DNA from: Bacteroidota bacterium
GTDB taxonomy: Bacteria > Bacteroidota > Bacteroidia > JACCXN01
DNA: 64,000 nt
Assembly (NCBI GenBank): GCA_013696965.1
Contig: JACCXN010000081.1
Location: forward strand, 1-64,000
Reading direction: 5' to 3'
Shown: positions 1-9,807 of the stretch, one piece after another
Layout of the letters: each line of letters starts with the position of its first letter
How positions within the stretch are numbered: position 1 is the stretch's first letter
Program-made: the position numbers and the translations under genes
The notes under the pieces: model-generated
Seen by the model: only the letters and a program-made list of their open reading frames with translations
What the model was told of the DNA's origin: nothing
Databases searched by the model: none

Positions 1-625
1 AGCTTGCGGTTGCACCAGCATTTGTCCAATAAGTTAAGGTTCCTGCGCCTGTACTTCCTGAAGTTACTGATGCTGCAGTTATATCTACCGTTGCTGGAGA
101 ACAAACTGCCGCAGGATTGGTAATTGAAAGTACAGGGGATGGGTTAATAGTAACAGTAACAGGTTCAATATCTGAACAACTTGATGCTGTTGATTGTATA
201 TAATAGGTACCGCTTGAACTAACCGCACTGGGTGAGGTTAAAACTGTTGTTGCACTGGCATTTGTCCAATAGCTTAGTGTTCCTCCACCTGTGCTGCCAG
301 CCGTTACTGAAGCGGTAGTTAAATCTACCATTGCTGGAGAACAAACTGCCGCAGGATTTGTAATTGAAAGTACTGGTGTGGTATTAATGATAACAGTAAC
401 TGGTTCAATGTCAGTACAACCAGATGCTGAAGATTGTATATAATAAGTGCCGCTTGCACTTACAGCATTTGGGGATGTTAAGCTTGCGGTTGCACCAGCA
501 TTTGTCCAATAAGTTAAGGTTCCTGCGCCTGTACTTCCTGAAGTTACTGATGCTGCAGTTATATCTACCGTTGCTGGAGAACAAACTGCTGGAGGATTTG
601 TAATATTCAAAACAGGATTTGCATT
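1..625 (-). repeat. 240-bp tandem coding repeats
   Basis: Three units with a 240-bp period encode 80-residue Ig-like modules. Units one and three (in + coordinates) are identical over 1-109 and 481-589, while the middle unit has diverged. Such identity across alternate units points to recent recombination or gene conversion. Confidence 0.9.
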
Positions 626-3064
626 AACCTGAATTACAATTGTACCTGCATCACTTACACAACCACTTGCATTTGCGGTAACCGAATAAGTTCCTCCCAT
701 TGCCGTTGTAACATTATTAATGGTAATTGAAGTTGTATTTAGCGAAGTATAGCCATTAGGTCCAGTCCAATTGTAAGCAAAAGTTGCATCAGGAGAATTA
801 ACACTGATTATCAAAGTAGCTCCCTGACAAAGTGGATTAGTGGATGAACTAACCATTGGTGCAGCAGGAGCGCCTGGTGAACTTAAAGATGCTGAGCCTT
901 GCACAGTACATCCTGCTGAACTCATAACTACAATAGAATAAGATCCTGCTCCAAGTCCTGTAAAAGTATTTGAAGCTGCAAAAGAGCTTCCTCCATTTAT
1001 AGAATAAGTAAGTCCTGATCCTGTTGCATTAATTGTTATAGCTCCGTTGTTTACTCCACAACTAAGGGGGTCTGTTTCATTAATAGAAGTAATTATGGGA
1101 TTTGCGTTAATTGTAACATTCACAGTGGCAACAGCACTTGAACAAGAATTTACAATAGCAATAACTGAATATGTTCCAGACATGGCCGTAGTAGCATTTG
1201 CTATAGAAGGATTTTGAGCTGTAGAAGCAAATGAATTAGGTCCAGTCCAGCTATAAGTTGCACCTGTTATAGTTGTTGCAGCCAGCATTATAGTTGAGCC
1301 TACACAAAGGACAGGGCTATTATTATAAGAAGCTGTAGGAGTCGCAGGTGTAGGATTAACAGTTACAGTTACAGCAGTTCTTGCACTAATACACCCATTA
1401 ACACTTGTGGTTTGTACATAATAGGTTGTTGTAGCAGATAAAACAGGAGTTGTATAAACTGCACCTGTAATAAGTAATGTGCCTCCAGAAGCAGCAGTAT
1501 ACCATTGGTAAGTGCCTCCAGGTGCAGTTGCAGTTAAAGTGGCTGTGTTTCCTGAACATATTGTTGTTCCCAAGGCTGTAGGTGAAGCAGGTAAAGGGTT
1601 AATTGTAACTAAAACAGTTCCTGGATTTGTCACACATCCACTTACAGTCAATATCAAGGAATAAGTCCCTGCGTTGGCAGAAGTAATATTTGAAATCACT
1701 GGATTTTGGCTTGTGGAAGCAAAGCCGTTAGGGCCTGTCCAGCTATAAGTAGCTCCGGTAATTGAAGGAGTTGTTAAATTTAAGGTGTTTCCTTCACAAA
1801 GTGGACTGTTGGAACTTAAAGCTGGCGCAGCTGTTGAAACAATTGAAACTGTTTGGCTTGAAGTTTTTACGCATCCTAGTGCATCAGTAATTTGTAAGGT
1901 AATTGTATAATTTCCTCCGGATGAGCTGTATGTATGGGAGGGATTTTGTAATGTTGATGAGTTTCCATCTCCAAAAGTCCATAAAAAAGAAGAGTTTGCA
2001 GTTTGGCAGGTTTTAGTAAAATTGTATGTTCCGCAGGAAGGAGATACAAATGAGAAACCTGCATCTGGCCCAATAACTGCAGTTCCACCGTTACACGCAC
2101 CCCCAAACGTTAAAGTAAATCCTGAATTTGAAGTTGAAAAATTATCTACTAAAAGCGTGTAAGTGTTTCCTGCAATAACATTTATTGGATTATAATTACC
2201 AGCAGTACTATTAGCATAAGCCTGCTGATTTCCCATACAAGTTTTTACTCCGGGCTCTGATGTTCTGCAGCTGCTTAATCCTGTAGAGCCTGTGCACCCG
2301 CTCCAGTTACAGGCAATGGCATTGCCCTTTGTAGTACATGTATTAGGGCTTCCTGTTATATTCCATATTGCCCAATCATAATCATTTGCACCATTGTTCG
2401 GATTTATATTAAACTCTAAAGTTCCACTGCAACCAATTGTGAATTTATACCACCTTGACTGTCTTTCCCCTCCAGATCCCCAACAAGAATTAGTAGAGCT
2501 CACCTCTTGAGTACCAAAGCCTGCTGTGGAAGAGGCCTGGTTAATTACGGCAGTATTACAAAGAATAGCAGCGGTTGAACAATCCTGTCCTGATGACACC
2601 GGGGGATTGGTTGTGGTCACACAACTTTGAAATGTTCCCGTTGTCCCGGTAGGGGTATTTGAAATTGTATAAAAATATGTTGTTCCTGATTGTAGACCAT
2701 TAAAAACAGTGTTCATAGGGGAAGCACCACATTGACTTCCAACTAAATTAAGGCCTCCTGCACAGGTACCACCTACAAGTATAAGCTCAATGTTTCCAGT
2801 AAATGTACCAGCCGTAACAGTAAAAGTTGCCTGTGAACCCGTTGCTGTAAAGGAATACCAAACATCAGGATGAACACTGTTGTTGTTTCCTGTTTGGCAT
2901 CCTACCACATTGTTCCAGCCATCTGTAGCATCTACTGTTGTACCTGAAACACAAGTGCCATCTGGCGTAACCACCTGAGCTGTAGTACATATATTATTTG
3001 CCGGCTGCGCATACAAATTGACTGAAAAAAACAAAGCAGCTATAAAAGGAAAAATTTTCTTCAT
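1..3064 (-). CDS. Giant Ig/PKD-repeat surface protein, 3' end outside window
   Basis: At least 1021 residues are present; the C-terminus lies beyond the left edge. The start ATG (complement of 3062-3064) is followed by a signal peptide (MKKIFPFIAALFFSVNLYAQ). Next come Cys-rich beta-sandwich regions, a PKD domain (core FLWTFGDGNSS), Ig-like repeats of the pattern 'SPxCEGxTLxLxxP...YxWTGPNGF', and at 1-620 three copies (the last cut) of an 80-residue unit containing VCSPATVDIT and TLTYWTNAGAT. This build is typical of Bacteroidota adhesin-like proteins exported by the T9SS. A C-terminal sorting domain is expected off-window but not seen. It lies 24 bp downstream of a small exported protein, probably in one operon. 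Its ligand is unknown. Confidence 0.85.
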   Translation of the reverse strand, partial: MKKIFPFIAALFFSVNLYAQPANNICTTAQVVTPDGTCVSGTTVDATDGWNNVVGCQTGNNNSVHPDVWYSFTATGSQATFTVTAGTFTGNIELILVGGTCAGGLNLVGSQCGASPMNTVFNGLQSGTTYFYTISNTPTGTTGTFQSCVTTTNPPVSSGQDCSTAAILCNTAVINQASSTAGFGTQEVSSTNSCWGSGGERQSRWYKFTIGCSGTLEFNINPNNGANDYDWAIWNITGSPNTCTTKGNAIACNWSGCTGSTGLSSCRTSEPGVKTCMGNQQAYANSTAGNYNPINVIAGNTYTLLVDNFSTSNSGFTLTFGGACNGGTAVIGPDAGFSFVSPSCGTYNFTKTCQTANSSFLWTFGDGNSSTLQNPSHTYSSSGGNYTITLQITDALGCVKTSSQTVSIVSTAAPALSSNSPLCEGNTLNLTTPSITGATYSWTGPNGFASTSQNPVISNITSANAGTYSLILTVSGCVTNPGTVLVTINPLPASPTALGTTICSGNTATLTATAPGGTYQWYTAASGGTLLITGAVYTTPVLSATTTYYVQTTSVNGCISARTAVTVTVNPTPATPTASYNNSPVLCVGSTIMLAATTITGATYSWTGPNSFASTAQNPSIANATTAMSGTYSVIAIVNSCSSAVATVNVTINANPIITSINETDPLSCGVNNGAITINATGSGLTYSINGGSSFAASNTFTGLGAGSYSIVVMSSAGCTVQGSASLSSPGAPAAPMVSSSTNPLCQGATLIISVNSPDATFAYNWTGPNGYTSLNTTSITINNVTTAMGGTYSVTANASGCVSDAGTIVIQVNANPVLNITNPPAVCSPATVDITAASVTSGSTGAGTLTYWTNAGATASLTSPNAVSASGTYYIQSSASGCTDIEPVTVIINTTPVLSITNPAAVCSPAMVDLTTASVTAGSTGGGTLSYWTNASATTVLTSPSAVSSSGTYYIQSTASSCSDIEPVTVTINPSPVLSITNPAAVCSPATVDITAASVTSGSTGAGTLTYWTNAGATAS

Positions 3065-3088
3065 GACGATTTGGCTAAAAGTTTGAGA

Positions 3089-3385
3089 TTATTCGTAGAT
3101 GAATTCAACTAAGGGTTTAAAGGAAGGAGAATTTACTGTTTTTCTTGATGGAATAAAAACAGTAATTAATTCACTAAGTGCTTCAGTTTTATCAATAGTA
3201 TCATCCCTTAATTCCTCAATTTTGGTAAGTGTTTCTTGTGCGATTACTACTACATATTTTGATTGTGCAATGGTTATTTGATAAGTGCCTGGAGTAGCTA
3301 TAGGTAATTCTACTTGTTTTCCCTGACTAAAAACAGTTGTGGTAAAAAACAAAGCAAAAAAAGAAAGAAAAGTTAATTTTTTCAT
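3089..3385 (-). CDS. Small exported protein upstream of giant surface protein
   Basis: 98 residues with a signal peptide (MKKLTFLSFFALFFTTTVFS, then Q). No family is recognised. The mature part is short, with a central region rich in charged residues and Thr. It is encoded directly before the giant surface protein with a 24-bp gap, so co-transcription is likely. A similar small exported gene precedes the second giant gene (9173-9562), but the two small proteins share no obvious sequence beyond the signal peptide. A role as partner or chaperone of the large protein is only an inference from position. Confidence 0.65.
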   Translation of the reverse strand: MKKLTFLSFFALFFTTTVFSQGKQVELPIATPGTYQITIAQSKYVVVIAQETLTKIEELRDDTIDKTEALSELITVFIPSRKTVNSPSFKPLVEFIYE

Positions 3386-3757
3386 AGAGATATAATTGTT
3401 TTTAATTTGTCATTTGGCAGTAGGCAGTAGGCTTGTAATACTCATTCCTAATTTTTAAAAAAAGCGAAAACGAATTCAAAATCAATATTTTTCAAAATAA
3501 CAATCTTGTAAGACCATTTTTAATAAAAGGCCGGTTTAATGACTGAACCCTTACACAAGGGGGTTTTCAAAGAATTTGTAAAGATAGTGATATTCCTGTT
3601 CAAATTTTTATTTTGAATAATAATTGGTAATTGTATATTTAGCCGACCCTTAAAAAGCAATCAACACCCTGATTGTTAATAATTTGACTGTATTTTTGGG
3701 TGATTGTATTTGCAATATTTTGTATCTTTATGATGTAAATCTTGCAAATTATTTGAT
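3386..3757. other. Intergenic region with probable IS left end
   Basis: 372 bp without a gene. It should hold the promoter for the minus-strand cassette (at the 3386 side) and the left flank of the transposase remnant. A 7-bp direct repeat (gcagtaggcagtaggc) lies near 3417-3432. No confident terminal inverted repeat was found, because the right end of the element is missing. Confidence 0.4.
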
Positions 3758-4177
3758 ATGATTCCAAAACAGAAAGCGCAAAATCAAGTTAGTTTCTTTT
3801 TCTCTTTTGAGGATACTTTGGATAGAGAACATCAACTTTTTATTTTGGCCAATAAGGTTCACTGGGCGGTATTTGAAGAAACTTTTTTACCCTTATACTG
3901 CCAAAATTATAGCCATCCGGCCAAACCTATCAGATTAATGGTTGGTTTATTGATCCTTAAACATATTCGTAATATTTCGGATGAGAGCGTGGTTGAACAA
4001 TGGCCTGAGAATATTTACTACCAATACTTTTGTGGCGAAACTTCTTTTGTGAGTGGGGCTCCTTGTGAAGCTTCTGAACTAGTTCACTTTCGTAAACGTA
4101 TTGGAGAACAAGGGATAGAGCTGATAATTAAAGAAAGCATACGGATAAATTGTGCCGCTAACAAAGTTTGTTATTGA
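3758..4177 (+). pseudogene. Truncated IS5-family transposase
   Basis: 139 residues correspond to the N-terminal third of an IS5-type transposase (DUF772 region). They include the block RLMVGLLILKHIRN, then SDESVVEQWPENIYYQYFCG and CEASELVHFRKRIGEQGIEL. Similarity seems to stop at about residue 130 (ESIRIN); the last eight residues look unrelated. The DDE catalytic half is absent, so the protein cannot be an active transposase. No right end of the element is visible before the terminator at 4251. The remnant sits between the two surface-protein cassettes. Confidence 0.85.
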
Positions 4178-4250
4178 ATATTTCGGTTCAAAAATTTCCA
4201 ATCAACCACCATCAAAATAAATGGAAATAAATACAATTAAACATTAAATA

Positions 4251-4283
4251 AAAAAGGAGCCGCACTATGCAGCTCCCATTTTT
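4251..4283 (-). terminator. Terminator of the 1621-residue surface protein gene
   Basis: GGAGC (4256-4260) pairs with GCTCC (4272-4276), extended inside by GC/GC with one mismatch. A-rich and T-rich flanks on the two sides make it usable from either strand. It lies 15 bp beyond the stop codon of the minus-strand gene. Confidence 0.7.
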
Positions 4284-4298
4284 CCAAATTATTAACCC

Positions 4299-7200
4299 TT
4301 ATCGAATAAGAGTTACTGTTCCGGTATGTTCATACGGCTTACCATCCAGGCCTTCTGCTTTAATCATTACAAAATAAGTTCCATCTGCAGCCTCATTTCC
4401 AGATACTTTTCCGTCCCAGCCAACATTATAGTCATCAGAAACAAACACTAATTTTCCCCACCTGTTGTAAATTGAACAGCTGTAACTCTTTAAGCCGCGA
4501 CTTTTTACTTTAAAAACATCATTTTTACCATCCGCATTTGGAGTGAATACATTTGGTGCTTCTAAATTAGAATCGCTTTCAACAAAAATTGTAACACTAA
4601 ATGTGTCCGGGCAATTTGCCAGGCTACTGTAGGCTATAAGTATTACCTCATAGCTTCCGCCTTCTGTATAATTATAACTTGTGTCTTTTTGATTGGAGCT
4701 TATTCCTGTTCCAAAATGCCAGGTGTAATTATTTGCAAAGGAGGATTGATTTGAGAAGTTTACATTATGTGGGGTTATTCCAGTTAATGGTGTAGCCGTA
4801 AACAAAGCATCTGCATAATCAATGGTTGCAGTAGTTTGTGCCGAATTACTCACGCAACCATTTACCGTTACAGTTAAATTATATGTTCCTATATTCTGAG
4901 AGTTTAAATTATTAATCAAAGGATTTTGAACATTTGAGGTAAATCCATTTGGACCTGTCCAGTTAAAGCTTCCATTAACAACATCGGAAGCATTTAGTTG
5001 TATGTTTGTTCCAGCACATTGGGCATTAATTGACTGAATTATTGGATCCAATGGTTTTGAAAACACATTTACTGAAAGAACCGAAGGTAAACTGGTACAA
5101 CCATTCTCAGTTAGTGTTGCCGAATAATTTCCCGCATGAAATGTGGATACATTATTTATTTGGGGATTATTGCCAGGAATTGATGATCCATTCGGACTTG
5201 TCCAATTTACAGTTCCATTAGTAAGTCCTGAGGAAAGAATTAAATTACCTCCTTCACAAGGGGTGTTGGATCCTAGAGTTGGTGCAGCTGGTATGGCTTG
5301 AACGCTAACAACTACTGGTTCTATAGTAAAACAGCCGGTTGTGGTATTCGTGTTTTGTATATAATAAATCCCACTTGAAGGGACCGAATTTGGAGAGGTT
5401 AATGAAATTGTTGCTCCGGCATCGGTCCAATAGGTTAAAGTTCCTCCTCCTGTGCTTCCAAAGGTTATTGATGGATCCGTTAAATTAACAGTAGATGGAG
5501 AACATACTACAGGAGGATTTGTAATTGCAAGAACCGGATTTGTGTTTATTGAAACAAGTACCGACCCAGTTACAGAGCATCCGGATTCAGTTATTTGAAT
5601 ATAATAAGTTCCACTTAAATTTACTGCATTTGGAGCTGTTAAGGAAACTGTTGTCCCTGCATCCTCCCAATAGGTTAGAGTTCCTGCTGATGTACTTCCA
5701 ACAGTAATTGAAGGATCGGTTAAATCTATTGAATTAGGTGAACATACAGAAAGTGGGTCTGTAATTGTAAGGACTGGATTTGGATTAATGGTAACAATAA
5801 CTGGTTGTAAATCGATGCAACCATTTTCTGTTGCTTGTATGTAATAAGTACCACTAGAAGTTACTGCATTTGGAGATGTTGATGCATTGGTTGCACCTGA
5901 ATCGGTCCAATAGGTTAATGTTCCTGCCCCTGTACTTCCAGCGGTAACTGAAGATTCAGTTAAATCAACAGTTGAAGGTGAACATACCGCAGCAGGATTT
6001 GTAATGTCAAGCACAGGTTTTGCATTAATAGTAACAATAACAGGTTCAATGTTAGTACAACCTGATACTGAAGTTTGGATATAAAAAACTCCATTTACAG
6101 CAATTTCATCGGGTGATCCCAAGGGAATAGTTGCTCCTGCATCTATCCAATATGTTAATGTTCCACCCATCGTACTACCTGAAGTAACTGAAGCATCAGT
6201 TAAATCCACAGTTAAAGGTTCACATAATGGTGCAGGATCATTGATATTAAGAACTGGAATAGAATTAATTGTAACATCAACTGTTTCAATATTAGTACAA
6301 CCTGATACGTTAGTTTGAATGTAATAGGTACCGCTTGTGCTTATTGCTTCTGGAGATATTAAGGCATCCGTTGCCCCTAAATCGTTCCAATAGGTATAAT
6401 TTCCACCAGGTGTGCTTCCATCAGTAACTAAAGCGGCTGTTATATCTACAGTTTCTGGGGAGCATACTGCAATAGGGTTTGTAATTGTCAGGGTAGGAAT
6501 GGAGTTTAATACAACAGTTACACCAAATGAAACTACTGGGCAACCTGTTAAGGAAACTGTGTTTGTTACAATATAAGTACCCGCAGAACTTGTTGTTAAA
6601 TCAATTTCTCCGGTATTAACGTCTATGGAAAGGCCAGAAGAGGATGAAAAATTCCCTGAGCTTGCCCCTGGTGCTAATATGGGCATTGGATTTATTTCAT
6701 TCAAACAAAAAGGTCCTGAATAATTAAAATCTGCCTCTGGAGCTGATGTAATAACAATTGTAACGGTTGAATCTTCAGAACAAATACCATTGGTTGTATA
6801 CGTAATTGAATAAGTATTCGAAGAACTTAATGAAAGATCGATTTCTCCGGTACTTGCATCCAGGCTCAAGCCCATAGGAATTGCCGAAAAAGATCCTCCA
6901 ACTGTTCCTGTAATAATTGGACTTGTTGTTCCTGACTGACAATAAACATCTGTTGAATATTCAAAAGAAGGATTATCATTTGGGGTAATGGTAATATTAA
7001 CTGTATTGGCAGTCCCGGTGCAGCTTCCGATAGCATAGGTAACAGAATATACACCTTCATGAATACTATTTGCATTTGGTATAGTTGGATTTTGATTAGT
7101 GGATAAAAAACTATTTGGCCCGGTCCAATTATAGGTAACTCCCGATGAAACTGGGGTAAATAGATTTAAAGTTTGTCCTTCACAAATTGGGTTATTATAA

Positions 7201-9164
7201 GAGGCTGCAGAAGCAGGTGGCATAGGATTGATAGTGACATTAACAGAGCCTGCGGAGGATAAACAACCATTCACATCTAAAATTAATTCATATATTCCTG
7301 CAAATGCAGATGTTACGTTTGGAATAACCGGATTTTGATCTGATGAAGCAAATCCATTTGGCCCTGTCCAGTTATAAATAGCATCGGTAACTGTTGGTGT
7401 GGATAAATTTAATGTAGCTCCTTCACATATTGGACTATTGGATATAGCTGAAGGTGTTGCTACACCTGAAACATTTACTGTTACTACCCTTTGATACTGA
7501 CACCCAAATTCATCTGTTGCAGAAAAAGTGTAATCAAATGAACCTGAAGTCGTGAAGGGTCCCACTGAAATAGTATTAGCCAATTGGTTTCCAATGCATG
7601 TTCCGGCCGTTGGACACATTGAAGGACCCGGATCTGTTACTGTTGTGCTGGTTGAGGATTGAGCAGGTACTATTGGCCCCAATCCACTATGACTCCAGTT
7701 AGCAGAGGCTATGTCTGGAGTAATTGATTCTAATGAATTATAACAAGAATTCGGGAAACTTAGGGCCCAGCCAAAAAGTGTACCATCATCTTGAAATAGA
7801 TTGTCTGTAATTTTCAAAGTCCATATTCCATTAAGAGCTGCTCCATTTAATGCAGCGAAATTAGTGGCCGAATTAAAGGTAATTGGTCTGGTGTAATTAC
7901 CCACTTCACAAGGTCCGGAATATATTGCACAGGATGCTGAAATGTTTGTTGTACTTGCATTTAATCCTGCTGGTGGCCAGGCAACTCCTCCTGTATTTAC
8001 AACAGTATACAATGCTCCGCAACCAGGAACCTGGTCATCTTGTTCTTTACTACATGTTCCAAATTTATTGCCCGATCCTGTTTGATTAAAAACGCGAACC
8101 GTTTGGCCGCTAGGCGCTATTAAATCAATTGTAAGGTCACCTGTATATGAATGTTCAATATTAAAAGTCAGGGTTGGATAACAGCTTGGGGAAACAGTTG
8201 ATCCTACAGGAAAAAAACCAGTATAATCAATTCCGGAAGTATAACTTACACCAGAACCATCAGGTAAAGGAACAACACCAGTAATAATGGTTGGTGTAGC
8301 CTGTGTAGCTGTTTGTGACTTTACAATACCATCTAAATTAACAGATTGACCGCAAGAAATACTTAAAGGCGAAGTTGTTGTTCCTGTGAAACTTGGTGGT
8401 GGTATAATTCGGATTAATTTTGTTGCCGAATTGGAACTCATGCATCCTGTTGGAAAAATACTTGTATTGCTATCCTTAACAAAAAGCTTCACGGAATAAA
8501 CCCCTGCACTTGCGTAAGTGTGGGTGGTTGTACTTGTTGTTGTGGTATTAGTGGTTCCATCTCCCCATTGCCAAATATAACTTGAAATAGTAGTGCCTGG
8601 AGATGAGGTTGAAGGAGAAGCATCAAAAGCCACAGTAAGGGAGCCTGGGTTTAAAGCAGTTGTTGGGCAAATATCTAAGGTTGAATAATCTGTTAAAGCA
8701 GCAGTGGGATTAGTACATCCTGTGATACAAGAAACTGTTCCTACCCAACCTGCTCTTTGTACTGAACCATCAGAAAAAAATTGAAAAGTAATACATCCAT
8801 CTGGACTAAGAGAATTTACAATAAAACTGCCTAAATTGCCACATAATTGATTGTCACTTGTTCCCGCACCACCAGCAGAACTGGCATGCCACAAATTCAG
8901 GTAATCATAACAGAAACCAGAAGCAGATTCAGTATTAAAAGATGAAAAATTTATGCTGATAACATCCCCAGGAGTTGAAGGACAAAAAGTAATCGTGCTG
9001 TTTTGATTTGCTGAATAATTCGATCCGGCACCTCCATTATCAACAAAAGTTCCAGAGCAAGTTGTAACAGTTCCATTGCTTCCATTATTCATTGTATAGG
9101 TTTGAGCTATGGAATAACCAGTGAACAATATGATGGATAATAATATCAGAAATATACTTTTCAT
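4299..9164 (-). CDS. Giant T9SS surface protein with CUB, PKD, P-domain and CHU_C domain
   Basis: 1621 residues. Signal peptide (MKSIFLILLSIILFTGYSIA, then Q). CUB-like domain at about 21-146. PKD domain at about 155-255 (WQWGDGTT, HTYASAGVYSVKL). Proprotein-convertase P-domain at about 300-475 (HSYTGDLTIDLIAPSG, GIWTLKITDN). Ig-like repeats follow, then five 80-residue units at about 890-1290, more Ig-like repeats, and a PKD-like segment near 1470-1535. The end is a gliding-motility-associated C-terminal domain (NVFTPNADGKNDVF, IYNRWGKLVF, DGTYFVMI) that directs T9SS export and cell-surface attachment. Probably an adhesin; its ligand is unknown. It follows a small exported gene by 8 bp. Confidence 0.93.
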   Translation of the reverse strand: MKSIFLILLSIILFTGYSIAQTYTMNNGSNGTVTTCSGTFVDNGGAGSNYSANQNSTITFCPSTPGDVISINFSSFNTESASGFCYDYLNLWHASSAGGAGTSDNQLCGNLGSFIVNSLSPDGCITFQFFSDGSVQRAGWVGTVSCITGCTNPTAALTDYSTLDICPTTALNPGSLTVAFDASPSTSSPGTTISSYIWQWGDGTTNTTTTSTTTHTYASAGVYSVKLFVKDSNTSIFPTGCMSSNSATKLIRIIPPPSFTGTTTSPLSISCGQSVNLDGIVKSQTATQATPTIITGVVPLPDGSGVSYTSGIDYTGFFPVGSTVSPSCYPTLTFNIEHSYTGDLTIDLIAPSGQTVRVFNQTGSGNKFGTCSKEQDDQVPGCGALYTVVNTGGVAWPPAGLNASTTNISASCAIYSGPCEVGNYTRPITFNSATNFAALNGAALNGIWTLKITDNLFQDDGTLFGWALSFPNSCYNSLESITPDIASANWSHSGLGPIVPAQSSTSTTVTDPGPSMCPTAGTCIGNQLANTISVGPFTTSGSFDYTFSATDEFGCQYQRVVTVNVSGVATPSAISNSPICEGATLNLSTPTVTDAIYNWTGPNGFASSDQNPVIPNVTSAFAGIYELILDVNGCLSSAGSVNVTINPMPPASAASYNNPICEGQTLNLFTPVSSGVTYNWTGPNSFLSTNQNPTIPNANSIHEGVYSVTYAIGSCTGTANTVNITITPNDNPSFEYSTDVYCQSGTTSPIITGTVGGSFSAIPMGLSLDASTGEIDLSLSSSNTYSITYTTNGICSEDSTVTIVITSAPEADFNYSGPFCLNEINPMPILAPGASSGNFSSSSGLSIDVNTGEIDLTTSSAGTYIVTNTVSLTGCPVVSFGVTVVLNSIPTLTITNPIAVCSPETVDITAALVTDGSTPGGNYTYWNDLGATDALISPEAISTSGTYYIQTNVSGCTNIETVDVTINSIPVLNINDPAPLCEPLTVDLTDASVTSGSTMGGTLTYWIDAGATIPLGSPDEIAVNGVFYIQTSVSGCTNIEPVIVTINAKPVLDITNPAAVCSPSTVDLTESSVTAGSTGAGTLTYWTDSGATNASTSPNAVTSSGTYYIQATENGCIDLQPVIVTINPNPVLTITDPLSVCSPNSIDLTDPSITVGSTSAGTLTYWEDAGTTVSLTAPNAVNLSGTYYIQITESGCSVTGSVLVSINTNPVLAITNPPVVCSPSTVNLTDPSITFGSTGGGTLTYWTDAGATISLTSPNSVPSSGIYYIQNTNTTTGCFTIEPVVVSVQAIPAAPTLGSNTPCEGGNLILSSGLTNGTVNWTSPNGSSIPGNNPQINNVSTFHAGNYSATLTENGCTSLPSVLSVNVFSKPLDPIIQSINAQCAGTNIQLNASDVVNGSFNWTGPNGFTSNVQNPLINNLNSQNIGTYNLTVTVNGCVSNSAQTTATIDYADALFTATPLTGITPHNVNFSNQSSFANNYTWHFGTGISSNQKDTSYNYTEGGSYEVILIAYSSLANCPDTFSVTIFVESDSNLEAPNVFTPNADGKNDVFKVKSRGLKSYSCSIYNRWGKLVFVSDDYNVGWDGKVSGNEAADGTYFVMIKAEGLDGKPYEHTGTVTLIR
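5290..6500 (-). repeat. Five 240-bp coding repeats
   Basis: Five consecutive units with a 240-bp period encode the 80-residue module with VCSPxTVDLT, GTLTYWxDAGAT and SGTYYIQ. The same module occurs in the neighbouring gene at 1-625. The units here are more diverged from each other than units one and three of that gene. Confidence 0.9.
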
Positions 9165-9172
9165 AGTCCGCT

Positions 9173-9562
9173 TTATTTAATGTTTTGTAATCTGTTTTTT
9201 AATTCCTGGTCAAAAACATAAATATAACTGAGTTCCTCTAATGTATATATTGTCTTCACTTTTTGCGATAAATTTTCATGATACTTTTTTAGGGAAGTAT
9301 AATAATTATATGATGCAGGATCGCTTATCTTTATTTTAAACAACTCTTCCTCAGTATATTTACTTAGCAAATTGGTGCTCTCAACATCAAAAATAGCATT
9401 GTTTGATACTCCATTCAATTTATATGAATAATCAATTTTTTTATATGTTTTAGGATTGAAAACGGTACCCGGAGGAAGGTTATAGCCTTTTTTGTCGGAA
9501 TCCTGACCAAATGAAATAGAAACTATTCCCAAGAAGACGAAAAAAAATATGAATTTTTTCAT
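9173..9562 (-). CDS. Small exported protein upstream of giant surface protein
   Basis: 129 residues with a signal peptide (MKKFIFFFVFLGIVSISFG, then Q). The mature part is Lys- and Tyr-rich and predicted largely helical at its C-terminal half (KKYHENLSQKVKTIYTLEEL). No known domain is recognised. The stop codon lies 8 bp before the start of the 1621-residue surface protein, so the two are almost certainly co-transcribed. It occupies the same position as the 98-residue gene of the other cassette. Function is unknown. Confidence 0.7.
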   Translation of the reverse strand: MKKFIFFFVFLGIVSISFGQDSDKKGYNLPPGTVFNPKTYKKIDYSYKLNGVSNNAIFDVESTNLLSKYTEEELFKIKISDPASYNYYTSLKKYHENLSQKVKTIYTLEELSYIYVFDQELKNRLQNIK

Positions 9563-9807
9563 TTTATATTATATTTAGAAGTCAATTGTTTGGCATAAAA
9601 TGCACTAAGGAGTTGTAAAGGAAGTTATTTTCTTTTTATTTTCCAATTGCAAAACAAGATAACTCCGTTAATAAATGATTATTTAAATTGCTTTAGGCCC
9701 TATACTTAATAAATTGATATACATTCGGATAATAGAAACTTCTTGCTTATAAAATTAATCCATTTCCTTGAATTTCCTTAAATTTGAACTTTACCAAAAT
9801 AAAATTC

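Noticed and set aside
3099-3281. Plus-strand frame overlapping the 98-residue exported gene
   Set aside because: The minus-strand frame has a clear signal peptide and operon position.
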